A stretch of DNA of 64,000 bases from an uncultured Armatimonadota bacterium (GTDB taxonomy: Bacteria; Armatimonadota; Fimbriimonadia; Fimbriimonadales; Fimbriimonadaceae), in assembly GCA_903904815.1 (NCBI GenBank), contig CAIVDU010000107.1, positions 22,000 to 85,999 of the forward strand, in the 5' to 3' direction. The position numbers and the translations under genes are program-made. This document shows, piece by piece, positions 18,544 to 28,015 of this stretch (positions are counted from its first letter, which is position 1; every line of letters starts with the position of its first letter). Under the pieces are notes generated by a model that worked only from the letters and a program-made list of their open reading frames with translations, had not been told where the DNA came from and did not search any database.

Positions 18544-21069
18544 ATGCCAGTGTCGGTTGCGCTTTGTCTTGCCATCCTTGTCCAGACCCCCGTTTTTCAA
18601 GATCCCTCTCACACGCCAGAAGAACGGGCCGCAGATCTCGTATCGCGGATGACCCTTCCAGAAAAGGTATCGCAGATGCAGAACACTGCGCCAGCGATCG
18701 ACCGATTGGGAGTCCCGGCCTACGACTGGTGGAGTGAAGCTTTGCACGGTCCCATCGGAAGTCCCGTAACCGTATTTCCTCAAGCGATCGGACTCTCCTC
18801 AAGTTTTGATCTCCCGATGATGCACTCCGTTGCGACCGTGATTTCGGACGAGGGCCGTGCTCGCTATTACGACGCGATCGCCCACGGGCGACACGGCATG
18901 CATGAAGGACTTACCTTCTGGGCGCCAAACATCAACATCTTCCGCGATCCTCGGTGGGGACGCGGCCAGGAAACCTACGGCGAAGATCCGTTCCTGACTT
19001 CCCAAATGGCATTGAGATACGTCACGGCCATGCAGGACGAGCATAACGGACACTTAAAGGCGGTAGCGACTCCCAAGCACTACGCGGTCCACAGTGGCCC
19101 TGACCCCGAACGCCATGCATTCGATGCAAAGGTCGATCCACGAGACATGTGGAACACTTATCTCCCTGCCTTCCGAACGGCGGTAACCCAGGGAGGAGCG
19201 TGGTCCATCATGAGCGCGTATAGCGGCGTCAACGGCGTTCCCGATTCCGCCAACACGCTCCTGCTCCAAACGATCCTTCGAGACAAATGGGGCTTCCGCG
19301 GCTACGTCGTATCCGACTGCGATGCCATCAGTGACATCCTTTACGGCCACCACATGGTGAACACGCCGGCCGAAGCGGCGGCAGTCGCCGTGAAGGCAGG
19401 ATGTGACCTGGACTGCGGGAATACCTACCAATATTTGACCGAAGCTGTGGCAAAGGGCCTGATCGACGAGCCAACCATCGATAAGTCGGTTCGAAGGCTA
19501 TTCGAGGCTCGCATTCGACTCGGAATGTTCGATCCTGCGGCAACCGATCCCTATCGAAGGTTGACTAACCGCGACATTGACTCGCCTGCCCATCGCGCTC
19601 TTGCGACACGCGCGGCCAGAGAGTCCCTCGTTTTGCTTAAGAACGACGGCATCTTGCCGCTCAAGGGAATCAAGACACTCGCAGTTATCGGACCAAATGC
19701 CGACGATCGAGTGGTGCCGCTGGGTAATTACAACGGTAGCCCGTCCAAGCTGGTAACCGTTCTGGATGGGATTAGGGAGATCGCGCCGCCAGGAGTTCGA
19801 GTGCTCTACACCCGCGGCAGTACGCTTTTGGGAAGCGACCCAACCGACGTCGTTCCGAAAACAGCCTTCCCGAGCGGAGTCAAGTGTGAATACTTCAACA
19901 ACAAAGACCTTTCCGGCTCACCGGCATTGACGACGCAATCCGACGAAATTAGCTTTAATTGGGATAGCAAGTCGCCCGGAGCAGGGATCCCCCGCGAGAA
20001 CTTTTCCGCCCGGTTCACCACCTCTATAAAGGCGCCGGTAACCGGCGAATACGACCTTGGCACTCGAGCTGATGACGGATCCCGCCTCTGGATCGACGGC
20101 AAACAGATCGTTGACGACTGGAACGATCATGCTCCTCGAGACAAGACCGGCAAAGTACATTTGGTGGCGGGCCAGAGTTACTCCATCAAGTTTGAGTTTT
20201 ACCAGTCCAGCCAAGGCGCTCAGGCCTCGCTCGTGTGGACGCTTCCTCACGTTCAAGGATTCGACGAGGCGGTCAGCGTTAGCCGACAAAGCGACGCAGT
20301 CGTACTCGTTCTTGGAATTTCGGGAGAAGTTGAAAACGAGGAGTTGGATCGACAATCGATCGATCTACCGGTTGCCCAGCAAAATCTACTAAAGGCGGTA
20401 CTTGCCACCGGTAAACCCGTGGTCGTCGTTCTGGAGAGCGGAAGTGGACTCTCGGTTGACGCTCCCGGTATTCACGGCCTGCTGCAGGCTTGGTATCCGG
20501 GTGAGGAGGGTGGGACGGCGATCGCCGAAGCTTTGTTTGGCGAATATAACCCTAGCGGTCGTCTTCCGATCACCTTCTATCGGTCCCTCGACCAAGTTCC
20601 TCCGTTCCGAGACTACAAAATGGATCGGCGGACCTATCGCTACCTGCACGCCGATCAGAAGCCGCTGTACCCCTTCGGTTATGGTCTGAGTTACACCCAT
20701 TTCGCCTACTCCAACCCTTCGATCGGAGTCGGAGTTAAGAAGGGGTCGATACCCGACATCCTCGAAGTCACGGTCAAGAACACTGGAAGTCTCGAGGGTG
20801 ATGAAGTCGTCGAGGCCTATGCGAGCCGCGAAGGTGCGGCGTGGCCTGAGCCGCCCAGAAGGCTGATTGGTTTCAGTCGCGTCCGCCTTCGTGCGGGCGA
20901 GTCACGCAGGGTTCGTATCGGGGTGCCCGTCGGTGCGCTGGAAACGGCGGATGGAAACGGTAACCTGAAGGTGGTTCCGGGTTCGTACACCATCAGCATC
21001 GGCGGTGGACAGCCGGGATTCGAACCGACAACTTCGGGCAAATCCAAGTCGTTCAAGATCGGGCTTTGA
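18544..21069 (+). CDS. Glycoside hydrolase family 3 with PA14 insert (beta-glucosidase/beta-xylosidase type)
   Basis: 841 aa. A short hydrophobic N-terminus (MPVSVALCLAILVQTP) looks like a signal peptide. The GH3 N-domain contains WWSEALHG and RDPRWGRGQETYGEDP. The nucleophile Asp is in GYVVSDCDAI. The second domain (ESLVLLKNDGILPL) is interrupted by a PA14 carbohydrate-binding module (VKCEYFNNKDLSG...DDGSRLWIDGKQIVDDW). It ends with a fibronectin III-like domain. The SDCD form is common in beta-xylosidases, but beta-glucosidase activity is possible. It leads the hemicellulose locus with the GH2 and GH31 genes to its right. Confidence 0.92.
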   Translation: MPVSVALCLAILVQTPVFQDPSHTPEERAADLVSRMTLPEKVSQMQNTAPAIDRLGVPAYDWWSEALHGPIGSPVTVFPQAIGLSSSFDLPMMHSVATVISDEGRARYYDAIAHGRHGMHEGLTFWAPNINIFRDPRWGRGQETYGEDPFLTSQMALRYVTAMQDEHNGHLKAVATPKHYAVHSGPDPERHAFDAKVDPRDMWNTYLPAFRTAVTQGGAWSIMSAYSGVNGVPDSANTLLLQTILRDKWGFRGYVVSDCDAISDILYGHHMVNTPAEAAAVAVKAGCDLDCGNTYQYLTEAVAKGLIDEPTIDKSVRRLFEARIRLGMFDPAATDPYRRLTNRDIDSPAHRALATRAARESLVLLKNDGILPLKGIKTLAVIGPNADDRVVPLGNYNGSPSKLVTVLDGIREIAPPGVRVLYTRGSTLLGSDPTDVVPKTAFPSGVKCEYFNNKDLSGSPALTTQSDEISFNWDSKSPGAGIPRENFSARFTTSIKAPVTGEYDLGTRADDGSRLWIDGKQIVDDWNDHAPRDKTGKVHLVAGQSYSIKFEFYQSSQGAQASLVWTLPHVQGFDEAVSVSRQSDAVVLVLGISGEVENEELDRQSIDLPVAQQNLLKAVLATGKPVVVVLESGSGLSVDAPGIHGLLQAWYPGEEGGTAIAEALFGEYNPSGRLPITFYRSLDQVPPFRDYKMDRRTYRYLHADQKPLYPFGYGLSYTHFAYSNPSIGVGVKKGSIPDILEVTVKNTGSLEGDEVVEAYASREGAAWPEPPRRLIGFSRVRLRAGESRRVRIGVPVGALETADGNGNLKVVPGSYTISIGGGQPGFEPTTSGKSKSFKIGL

Positions 21070-21086
21070 CCGCGAGCTAGTGAGAA

Positions 21087-21113
21087 GGGTCCATGCCAGT
21101 GGGGCATGGACCC
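21087..21113 (+). terminator. Hairpin after the GH3 gene
   Basis: GGGTCCATGCC pairs perfectly over 11 bp with GGCATGGACCC around a 5-nt loop, 17 nt after the stop codon. There is no T run behind it, so it may act as a transcript-end stabiliser or a Rho-linked terminator. Confidence 0.6.
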
Positions 21114-21215
21114 CCGACTCCTAGCTTAAGGACCGAAGAATCAAGGCCCCTGGGGTCACGTTTGTCGATGGCCTACAAGCCAACTTGAAGAACGCTAAGG
21201 CCGGGAATCCCTGAC

Positions 21216-22247
21216 CTACTGATGAGCGCGTTTAGGAGTCGCCGTCGACTCGCGAATATCGAGCCGACACGGCAGGACGGCCTCCTCAATCCGATCAGCC
21301 TCCCCATTTATTAACGGGATCAAAAGCTCGATCGCCTTTTTACCCATCTCTTGAAGTGGCTGATGAACTGAGGTTAGACTCGGGCGCATTTCGCGGCAGA
21401 AGGAAGTTGAGTCAAATCCCACGATGGAGAGGTCTTGGGGAATGGTGAGTCCGTGCTCGGGCGCCTGCAACAGGAACAGACCAGCAAGTCCATCGTGATA
21501 GGCGATGATCGCCGTGTGTCGGGGGGCCCGAAGATAGTCAGAAATACCATCACCATTAGGCTGAACCTCGATCAGGTCCCGATCCGTTCGCGGGTAACCC
21601 ACTCTCTCCATGTGCTTAAAAAACGCCCTTTGTCTCTCAAGTTCTTCGGTAGTCGTTGGGTTGACCTCGATGGCGAAGCCAATCTCTCGGTGCCCAAGTT
21701 CGACCAAGTGCTCAACCGCAAGTCCGATCCCTTGCTCGTTGTCACAAATCACGCACGGATGTAGATCGTCGACATCTTGAAGCCGGGAGTGAATCACCAC
21801 GAGAGGAACATCTGAATCGGCGAGAATCTTTCGGCTCATCGCTGTTGGCTGACTGCTGTACCAGACCAATCCATCGAAGCGGCCATCACTAATCGCATCG
21901 AGGGGACGCTCGCCAAGAAGCTGAGGACAGAGAGTCAAGGAGTAGCCGTGATCAAATACGCCATCGACAATGCCGTCCATGAGGGCGGCAAAGTAGCGTG
22001 AGCCGAAGTCAAATCGTGGCCTCGAAAAGCCGACGCCATGCAGGACACCAATCGTGTTCGTTCGTTGGGTCCGGAAATTTCTTGCCCAGACGTTGCAACG
22101 ATAACCAAGTTCCTCGGCCGCTTTTCGGACTCTCTCCGCAGTCGCTTCGCTCACTCGGACGGTAGAGGCTCGGTTGTGCAACACGTGGGAAACCACGATT
22201 TTCGTGACTCCAGCACGAGCGGCGACGTCCCGTTGCGTTACAGACAA
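21216..22247 (-). CDS. LacI family transcriptional regulator
   Basis: 343 aa. The N-terminal helix-turn-helix and hinge read VTQRDVAARAGVTKIVVSHV then LHNRASTVRVSEATAERVRK. Residues from about 62 form the periplasmic-binding-like sugar sensor (TNTIGVLHGVGFSRPRFDFG; VVGFDSTSFCREMRPSLTSV). It most likely controls the neighbouring glycosidases in response to a released sugar. A short inverted repeat AATGA-N5-TCATT at 22260-22274 just upstream could be its own operator. Confidence 0.92.
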   Translation of the reverse strand: MSVTQRDVAARAGVTKIVVSHVLHNRASTVRVSEATAERVRKAAEELGYRCNVWARNFRTQRTNTIGVLHGVGFSRPRFDFGSRYFAALMDGIVDGVFDHGYSLTLCPQLLGERPLDAISDGRFDGLVWYSSQPTAMSRKILADSDVPLVVIHSRLQDVDDLHPCVICDNEQGIGLAVEHLVELGHREIGFAIEVNPTTTEELERQRAFFKHMERVGYPRTDRDLIEVQPNGDGISDYLRAPRHTAIIAYHDGLAGLFLLQAPEHGLTIPQDLSIVGFDSTSFCREMRPSLTSVHQPLQEMGKKAIELLIPLINGEADRIEEAVLPCRLDIRESTATPKRAHQ

Positions 22248-22259
22248 TTTAACACCGTC

Positions 22260-22274
22260 AATGAGACGTTCATT
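22260..22274. promoter_or_regulatory. Possible LacI-type operator
   Basis: AATGAGACGTTCATT has 5-bp arms AATGA/TCATT with a 5-nt centre, 13 nt upstream of the LacI start. Single occurrence, so weak. Confidence 0.25.
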
Positions 22275-22506
22275 ACCCTTCTCGGTTGAGCCGGGAAAGC
22301 TCCCAGGATAGACTCAAACTTCACTCTCATTATCCAGAAAAATCCCGCCCCTGATGTCAAATTAGCCGCGCTTCCCCACGAACTTGTCACCGTCAAAATC
22401 GCTTGACGACGATCCGCATGGGCGCCAAGTGCATGGGCTCGTTTCGAATCGCGTTCCGCAGCGCTGCCCAATCGTCGTCGGGCGAAGCGCCACATTGTCG
22501 GCACCT

Positions 22507-22604
22507 AACATGAGCGAAGGGTTCTTACCCGGAATGTAAGTGGGCGTGCCTGAAATTCGCTGCGCCCCGGATCTGCTGGCGGCAAAGGGCGAACTTTCAT
22601 ATCA
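22507..22604 (+). repeat. Dispersed intergenic repeat, copy D
   Basis: Starts AACATGAGCGAAGGG, contains CCCGGAATGTAAGTGGGCG and ends GGGCGAACTTTCATATC. One arm has a mismatch (ATGTAAGT against ACTTTCAT). It lies between the LacI gene and the GH2 gene. Confidence 0.6.
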
Positions 22605-22801
22605 TGGTTCTGCGCAATGACGAATTGGGTGAATGGACGCGAACGCGAAGATTAAAATTCCGACGGGTTTCGATCCCTAATTTTCTTTAGAGATCGCCGG
22701 ATGTTCAGCAAGGCTTGGACTCAGGATGCAATGATTCGGAGCAAGAGGAACATGGCATGCAATCGACCCACCCATTCGAACACAACCCACCCTTTCTCTG
22801 A

Positions 22802-25591
22802 ATGACACGCACTATGAAAAACGCACCCGGCGCCCATCTCCTGTCGATCACCTGTATCGCGGCCATTCTTGGGCAGTACGCACACGCATCTACCGCCCGC
22901 GAAAGGCTCAGATTCGATGGAGATTGGCGTTTCCAGATGGATTCACTGCTCCAGACCAATACTAGCTCTGCCAACTGGACCTATCAGCGGGTGGACGGTA
23001 TCACGTTGCAAGACGCCACCCCACCCGCCTCACCAGACGGGGAATGGAAGCCAACGCGACCGGGAGCCGACCTGTTTCACAATCGGGTGGGTTTTGTCTG
23101 GATGCACGCCACCCTCTCACCAAGCCGAAACCCGCGACAAGTTGCCCACTTTGATGGAGTCGACGATAACGCAGCCGTATTTCTCAACGGTGTCCGCGTC
23201 GGGTCCCATGAAGGGTATGGAGATCCATTTGATGTCGACCTTTCCAAAGCTTGGAAGTCTGATCAGCCCAACGAACTGTACGTTTTGGTCGAGAATACTG
23301 CCGGCCCCGGCGGTCTCATGGGGAGCTTTACAGTTCAGGCAAGCGAAGGAATAGATCGTGCGCCCAAGACCGCATCGGCGACATTCGACGATGGCAAATG
23401 GCGAACGGTTCATCTGCCCCACGACTACGTCGTCGAAGGCACATTTACGCCAACCGCCGACGCCAGCCATGGCTCGTTGCCGGTCACTCCCGCCTGGTAT
23501 CGCAAGACTTTCGAACTGCCCACCCGCTACCGCGGCAAGAGCATTTGGCTCGACTTCGATGGTGTCTATCGCGACAGCACGGTTTGGTTGAACGGTCATA
23601 AGCTGGGAACGAACCCGAGTGGATACGTTGGCTCACGATACGACATCTCCCGTTGGGTCCATTTGGGAGCCAAGAACGTGCTCGCCGTCCGGGTTGATCC
23701 CAGGAGGCCAGAGGGATGGTGGTACGAGGGCGGCGGAATCTACCGCCACGTCTGGCTCAACGTGGCAGATCTCGTCCATATTGCTCCCGATTCCCAATTT
23801 GTGCGTTCCGAGGTGAAAGGCTCCGAAGGAGCGAGCCATCCGTCCGCTGACGTCTTGGTCGACACGCAGATTCAAAACGATTCGGGTCAGACTGTGACCC
23901 GGTCACTGCTGAGCAAAATTTACGACCCAGAAGGCGCACTCGTTGCTGAAGCTACTACTAAGTCGATTCTTGTGCCCGCCTATTCTTCGGTGACCCTCAA
24001 ACAGAAGCTCTCCGTACGTCGTTCGGAGCTCTGGTCAGTAGATTCGCCTCACCTCTACAGTCTTAAGAGCGAGGTGCTGAATGGTCTAAAGCAAACCGAC
24101 ATTCAACACGTCTCATTCGGCATCCGAACGATTCGATTTGATGCAAACCTTGGTTTCTTCCTGAATGGAAAGCCGTTTAAGATCAAGGGAACGTGTAACC
24201 ACCAGGATCACGCGGGCGTAGGCATCGCCGTACCGGACTCGCTTTTCGCATGGCGTGTCTCTCAGCTGAAGAAGATGGGCTCCAACGCCTACCGAATGTC
24301 CCACAATCCGCCCGCCAAAGAGCTCCTCGATGAGTGTGATCGGCAAGGAATGATCGTCATGGACGAGAACCGACATCTCGGTGACACCCCTGCTCCCAAA
24401 ACAGCTCACGGCACGAAGTTCGAAGATCTCTCCGAACTGAAGTCGATGATCCTGCGAGATCGAAATCATCCCAGCATCGTGATGTGGTCCATGTGCAACG
24501 AAGAGCTACTCGAGGGTAGCCCGGAGGGCGGTCGCATTTTCGACGCCATGCAGAAAGTCACCAAGCAGTTGGACCCCACTCGCCCGGTGACGAGTGCCAT
24601 GAATGGCGGTTGGGAAGGCGGAACGGCCATCGTCGAGGAATTGCTAGGCGTCAACTACGCACCCGGCGTTTACGATCACTTTCACAAGGTGTATCCGGCC
24701 AAGCCGATGTACGGGAGTGAAACTGCGAGCACCGTTTCCACGCGAGGAATCTATGCGAATGACCCAGTGAAAGGGTATGTCTCGGCGTACGACGTCAACT
24801 TCCCCGGTTGGGCACAGACGGCTGAAGACGCTTGGCAACCGCTCGCCGAACGGCCTTGGATGGCTGGTGGCTATGTCTGGACCGGATTTGACTACAAAGG
24901 AGAACCGACCCCTTACAGCTGGCCATGCATCAACTCCCACTTTGGGATCATGGATATTTGCGGGTTCCCGAAAGATAACTACTTCTACTACCAGGCGTGG
25001 TGGGGATCCGCTCCGGTAGTCCACCTCCTTCCCCACTGGAACTGGGCCGGCAGCGAGGGCAAGCCGATCGATGTCTGGTGCTACAGCAACGGAGACTCTG
25101 TCGAGCTATTCCTCAACGGGAAGAGCCAAGGCGTGCGCCCGATGCCAAAGTATCGCCATGCAGAATGGAAAGTGCCTTACGAACCCGGACAACTCGTGGC
25201 CAAGGCGTATCGTTCCGGTAAGTTGATCGCCACCGAGCTCGTATCCACGACCGGTCGGCAAGCCTCCTTGCGAATCACCACCGATCGAACGAAGCTGAAG
25301 GCGGATGGTGAGGATGTCACCGAAGTCAAGGTGGAGGTTGTCGACTCAGCCGGGCGCGTGGTGCCCGACGCGGACAACCTTATCGAGTTTTCCATCAAAG
25401 GCCATGCCCAAATTGCGGGAGTCGGCAATGGTGATCCAAGCAGTCACGAGCCCGACAAGGCGAGTCGTCGACACGCTTTCCACGGACTCTGCATGGTTCT
25501 GGTTGGATCGAAGGAATCCGCCGGCAATTCTTCCCTCATCGTCACCGCGAAGGGTCTCCCCACCGCGGTTCTCAACTTCACAAGCAACTAA
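22802..25591 (+). CDS. Glycoside hydrolase family 2 (beta-galactosidase type), exported
   Basis: 929 aa. Signal peptide at the N-terminus (MKNAPGAHLLSITCIAAILG, ending YAHAS). Jelly-roll sugar-binding domains (LRFDGDWRF; GVYRDSTVWLNGHKLG), an Ig-like domain and a TIM barrel follow. The acid/base Glu is in RNHPSIVMWSMCNEE and the nucleophile Glu in KPMYGSETAS. The C-terminus has the DUF4982 and Ig-like pattern seen in Bacteroides-type GH2 galactosidases (PIDVWCYSNGDSVELFLNGK). It removes terminal beta-galactose or a related sugar. Its stop overlaps the GH31 start (TAATG), so the two are coupled. An alternative ATG lies 12 nt downstream of the chosen one. Confidence 0.92.
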   Translation: MTRTMKNAPGAHLLSITCIAAILGQYAHASTARERLRFDGDWRFQMDSLLQTNTSSANWTYQRVDGITLQDATPPASPDGEWKPTRPGADLFHNRVGFVWMHATLSPSRNPRQVAHFDGVDDNAAVFLNGVRVGSHEGYGDPFDVDLSKAWKSDQPNELYVLVENTAGPGGLMGSFTVQASEGIDRAPKTASATFDDGKWRTVHLPHDYVVEGTFTPTADASHGSLPVTPAWYRKTFELPTRYRGKSIWLDFDGVYRDSTVWLNGHKLGTNPSGYVGSRYDISRWVHLGAKNVLAVRVDPRRPEGWWYEGGGIYRHVWLNVADLVHIAPDSQFVRSEVKGSEGASHPSADVLVDTQIQNDSGQTVTRSLLSKIYDPEGALVAEATTKSILVPAYSSVTLKQKLSVRRSELWSVDSPHLYSLKSEVLNGLKQTDIQHVSFGIRTIRFDANLGFFLNGKPFKIKGTCNHQDHAGVGIAVPDSLFAWRVSQLKKMGSNAYRMSHNPPAKELLDECDRQGMIVMDENRHLGDTPAPKTAHGTKFEDLSELKSMILRDRNHPSIVMWSMCNEELLEGSPEGGRIFDAMQKVTKQLDPTRPVTSAMNGGWEGGTAIVEELLGVNYAPGVYDHFHKVYPAKPMYGSETASTVSTRGIYANDPVKGYVSAYDVNFPGWAQTAEDAWQPLAERPWMAGGYVWTGFDYKGEPTPYSWPCINSHFGIMDICGFPKDNYFYYQAWWGSAPVVHLLPHWNWAGSEGKPIDVWCYSNGDSVELFLNGKSQGVRPMPKYRHAEWKVPYEPGQLVAKAYRSGKLIATELVSTTGRQASLRITTDRTKLKADGEDVTEVKVEVVDSAGRVVPDADNLIEFSIKGHAQIAGVGNGDPSSHEPDKASRRHAFHGLCMVLVGSKESAGNSSLIVTAKGLPTAVLNFTSN

Positions 25592-27903
25592 TGAAATTCA
25601 CAGACGGAAACTGGATGTTTCGGCCCGGAGTCAAGGCCAGCTACGCTTCGGACGCGTACGAAGTGATTCCCAGTGGTAATTCGCTGACAATTTTGGCCCC
25701 TGGTTCCAAGATTCATCACCGCGGCCAAACCCTCGGTGGGCCAGTGCTGACGGTGACGATCTCTTCGCCCCTGGAAGACGTGATTCGGGTCAAGCTTTCT
25801 CACTTTGAAGGCGTTCGAGACACCGGGCCTCATTTCCAGGTCGAAGATTTTTCGCCTCAAGTGACCCAAGAATTCACCGACGAATTCTTGTCACTCACGT
25901 CTGGCAAGCTTACGGCTAAAGTCCATCGAGGGGAGTGGTCACTCGATTTCATTGCCGAGGGCAAGACAATCACCCGGAGTCCAGCGAAGGCGATGGGATA
26001 TGTTACGGTCGAGGACGAGGGCTCGTTTGTACACGATCAGTTGCAGCTCTCAGTCGGCGAAAACGTCTACGGGCTCGGAGAGCGATTCACTGCTTTTGTC
26101 AAGAACGGCCAGGTTGTGGACATCTGGAACAAGGACGGCGGAACCAACAGCGAGCAGGCCTATAAGAACATTCCGTTCTATCTCACGAATAAGGGATACG
26201 GCGTCTTCGTGAACCATCCGGGCGAGGTGTCGTTCGAGGTCGCGACCGAGAAGGTCTCCCGAGTCCAGTTTAGCGTTCCGGGAGAGTCGATCGAATACTT
26301 GGTGATCTACGGTCCATCGCCTAAAGAGGTCCTGCAGAAATACACGGCCCTCACGGGAAGACCCGCCCTTCCCCCCTCTTGGTCGTTTGGACTTTGGTTG
26401 TCAACATCGTTCACCACGAGCTACGACGAAGAGACCGTGACTTCTTTTATCCAGGGGATGGCCGACCGGGACTTGCCCTTGCACGTATTCCACTTCGATT
26501 GTTTCTGGATGAAGGCCTTCCACTGGACCGACTTGGAATGGGATCCCGCCGTGTTTCCCGATCCACCAGCGATGCTCAAACGGCTTAAGGACCGCGGGCT
26601 CAGGATCTGTTGCTGGATAAACCCCTATATCGCCCAAGCGTCCAAGCTGTTCAAGGAAGGCGCTGAGAACGGCTACCTGCTCAAGCGAGCCAATGGGGAC
26701 GTGTGGCAGTGGGACATTTGGCAACCCGGCATGGCGCTGGTGGACTTCACAAATCCCGAAGCGTGTAGTTGGTTCGCAAACCACCTTGGCGCCCTTGTGG
26801 ACATGGGAGTGGACGCTCTCAAGACTGACTTTGGAGAGCGAATTCCCACCGACGTGGTGTACTTCGATGGCTCCGATCCGGTTCGGATGCACAACTACTA
26901 CACCCAGCTCTACAATCAAGTCGTATTCGACGTCCTCGAGAAAAAGCGTGGTGTCGGCGAAGCGGTGCTGTTCGCCCGATCTGCGACCGTCGGAGGTCAG
27001 AAACTTCCGGTTCACTGGGGTGGCGACTGCTGGTCGGACTTTGAAGCGATGGCCGACAGTCTGCGAGGTGGCCTATCCCTCTGCCTTTCGGGATTTGGGT
27101 TCTGGAGTCACGACATCGGTGGCTTCGAGGGCCTCCCGCCTGCCGCCCTATACAAGCGCTGGGTCGCGTTCGGTCTGCTGTCTTCGCACAGCCGTCTTCA
27201 CGGCAGTGGATCGTATCGGGTGCCGTGGATCTATGACGACGAGGCAGTGGATACCCTGAGATTTTTCACCAAGTTGAAGAGTCGTCTCATGCCGTATCTG
27301 TTCGCCAAGGCGATTGAAGCCAGCGACACCGGCGTTCCCATGATGCGGGCGATGTTCCTCGAGTTCCCAGCCGATCCTGCCACTCACACGTTAGACCGTC
27401 AGTACATGTTGGGAGACAGCCTGCTCGTCGCCCCGGTTTTCTCTTTCGAGAACGAGGTCGAATACTACGTTCCGGCTGGAAGATGGACCTCGATCCTCAC
27501 TAGAGAAGAGATCTCCGGCCCAACTTGGGTCAAGGAGAATCACGACTTCTTGTCGCTGCCTCTGTTGGCCAGGCCGAACTCGGTGATTGCCGTCGGGGCT
27601 GACGACACCAAGCCAGACTATGCGTTTGCAAGCGGAGTCTCTTTTGAGGTCTATGCGCTCGACGATGGCATGACACTCACCGTTTCGGTTCCAAATCCCG
27701 ATGGTTCGCAAGCGGGAACTTTTACCGTGATGCGAGCCGGAGATCGCTTTGTCGCGACCACGACTGGGACGATTTCCGACTGGACACTGGTCCTCGTCGG
27801 AATCGCCGGGGCTCGTGTAATCAGCGGAGGTTCGATTTCTCTTTCGACGCGCGGGACCCACGTCCAAGCGACGGGAGACTCAGTGGTGATCGAGACCCTC
27901 TAG
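25591..27903 (+). CDS. yicI: Glycoside hydrolase family 31, alpha-xylosidase (YicI-like)
   Basis: 770 aa, no signal peptide, so cytoplasmic. The N-terminal beta-sandwich includes GLGERFTAFVKNGQVVDIWN. The barrel has the YicI pattern: HVFHFDCFWMKAFHWTDLEW, then nucleophile Asp in LKTDFGERIPTD and acid/base Asp in HWGGDCWSDFEAM. Phe/Trp at the entrance (FWMK) are typical of alpha-xylosidases, which release alpha-xylose from isoprimeverose and xyloglucan oligosaccharides. With the GH2 and GH3 enzymes next to it, this gives the three activities needed to strip xyloglucan side chains and backbone. Confidence 0.92.
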   Translation: MKFTDGNWMFRPGVKASYASDAYEVIPSGNSLTILAPGSKIHHRGQTLGGPVLTVTISSPLEDVIRVKLSHFEGVRDTGPHFQVEDFSPQVTQEFTDEFLSLTSGKLTAKVHRGEWSLDFIAEGKTITRSPAKAMGYVTVEDEGSFVHDQLQLSVGENVYGLGERFTAFVKNGQVVDIWNKDGGTNSEQAYKNIPFYLTNKGYGVFVNHPGEVSFEVATEKVSRVQFSVPGESIEYLVIYGPSPKEVLQKYTALTGRPALPPSWSFGLWLSTSFTTSYDEETVTSFIQGMADRDLPLHVFHFDCFWMKAFHWTDLEWDPAVFPDPPAMLKRLKDRGLRICCWINPYIAQASKLFKEGAENGYLLKRANGDVWQWDIWQPGMALVDFTNPEACSWFANHLGALVDMGVDALKTDFGERIPTDVVYFDGSDPVRMHNYYTQLYNQVVFDVLEKKRGVGEAVLFARSATVGGQKLPVHWGGDCWSDFEAMADSLRGGLSLCLSGFGFWSHDIGGFEGLPPAALYKRWVAFGLLSSHSRLHGSGSYRVPWIYDDEAVDTLRFFTKLKSRLMPYLFAKAIEASDTGVPMMRAMFLEFPADPATHTLDRQYMLGDSLLVAPVFSFENEVEYYVPAGRWTSILTREEISGPTWVKENHDFLSLPLLARPNSVIAVGADDTKPDYAFASGVSFEVYALDDGMTLTVSVPNPDGSQAGTFTVMRAGDRFVATTTGTISDWTLVLVGIAGARVISGGSISLSTRGTHVQATGDSVVIETL

Positions 27904-27911
27904 GCCAATTA

Positions 27912-27942
27912 AGCCCTGTTCAGGAGATTCTGCGACAGGGCT
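27912..27942. terminator. Weak hairpin between convergent genes
   Basis: AGCCCTGT and ACAGGGCT form an 8-bp stem with a 15-nt loop in the gap between the GH31 and SulP genes. It could serve both directions. Confidence 0.4.
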
Positions 27943-28015
27943 CAACACTCTCCAAGCCAGCGAACCCCCTACTGATTGGAGGTAGGGCGCATGGCAGTTC
28001 CGTGCTCGCTGCCGT

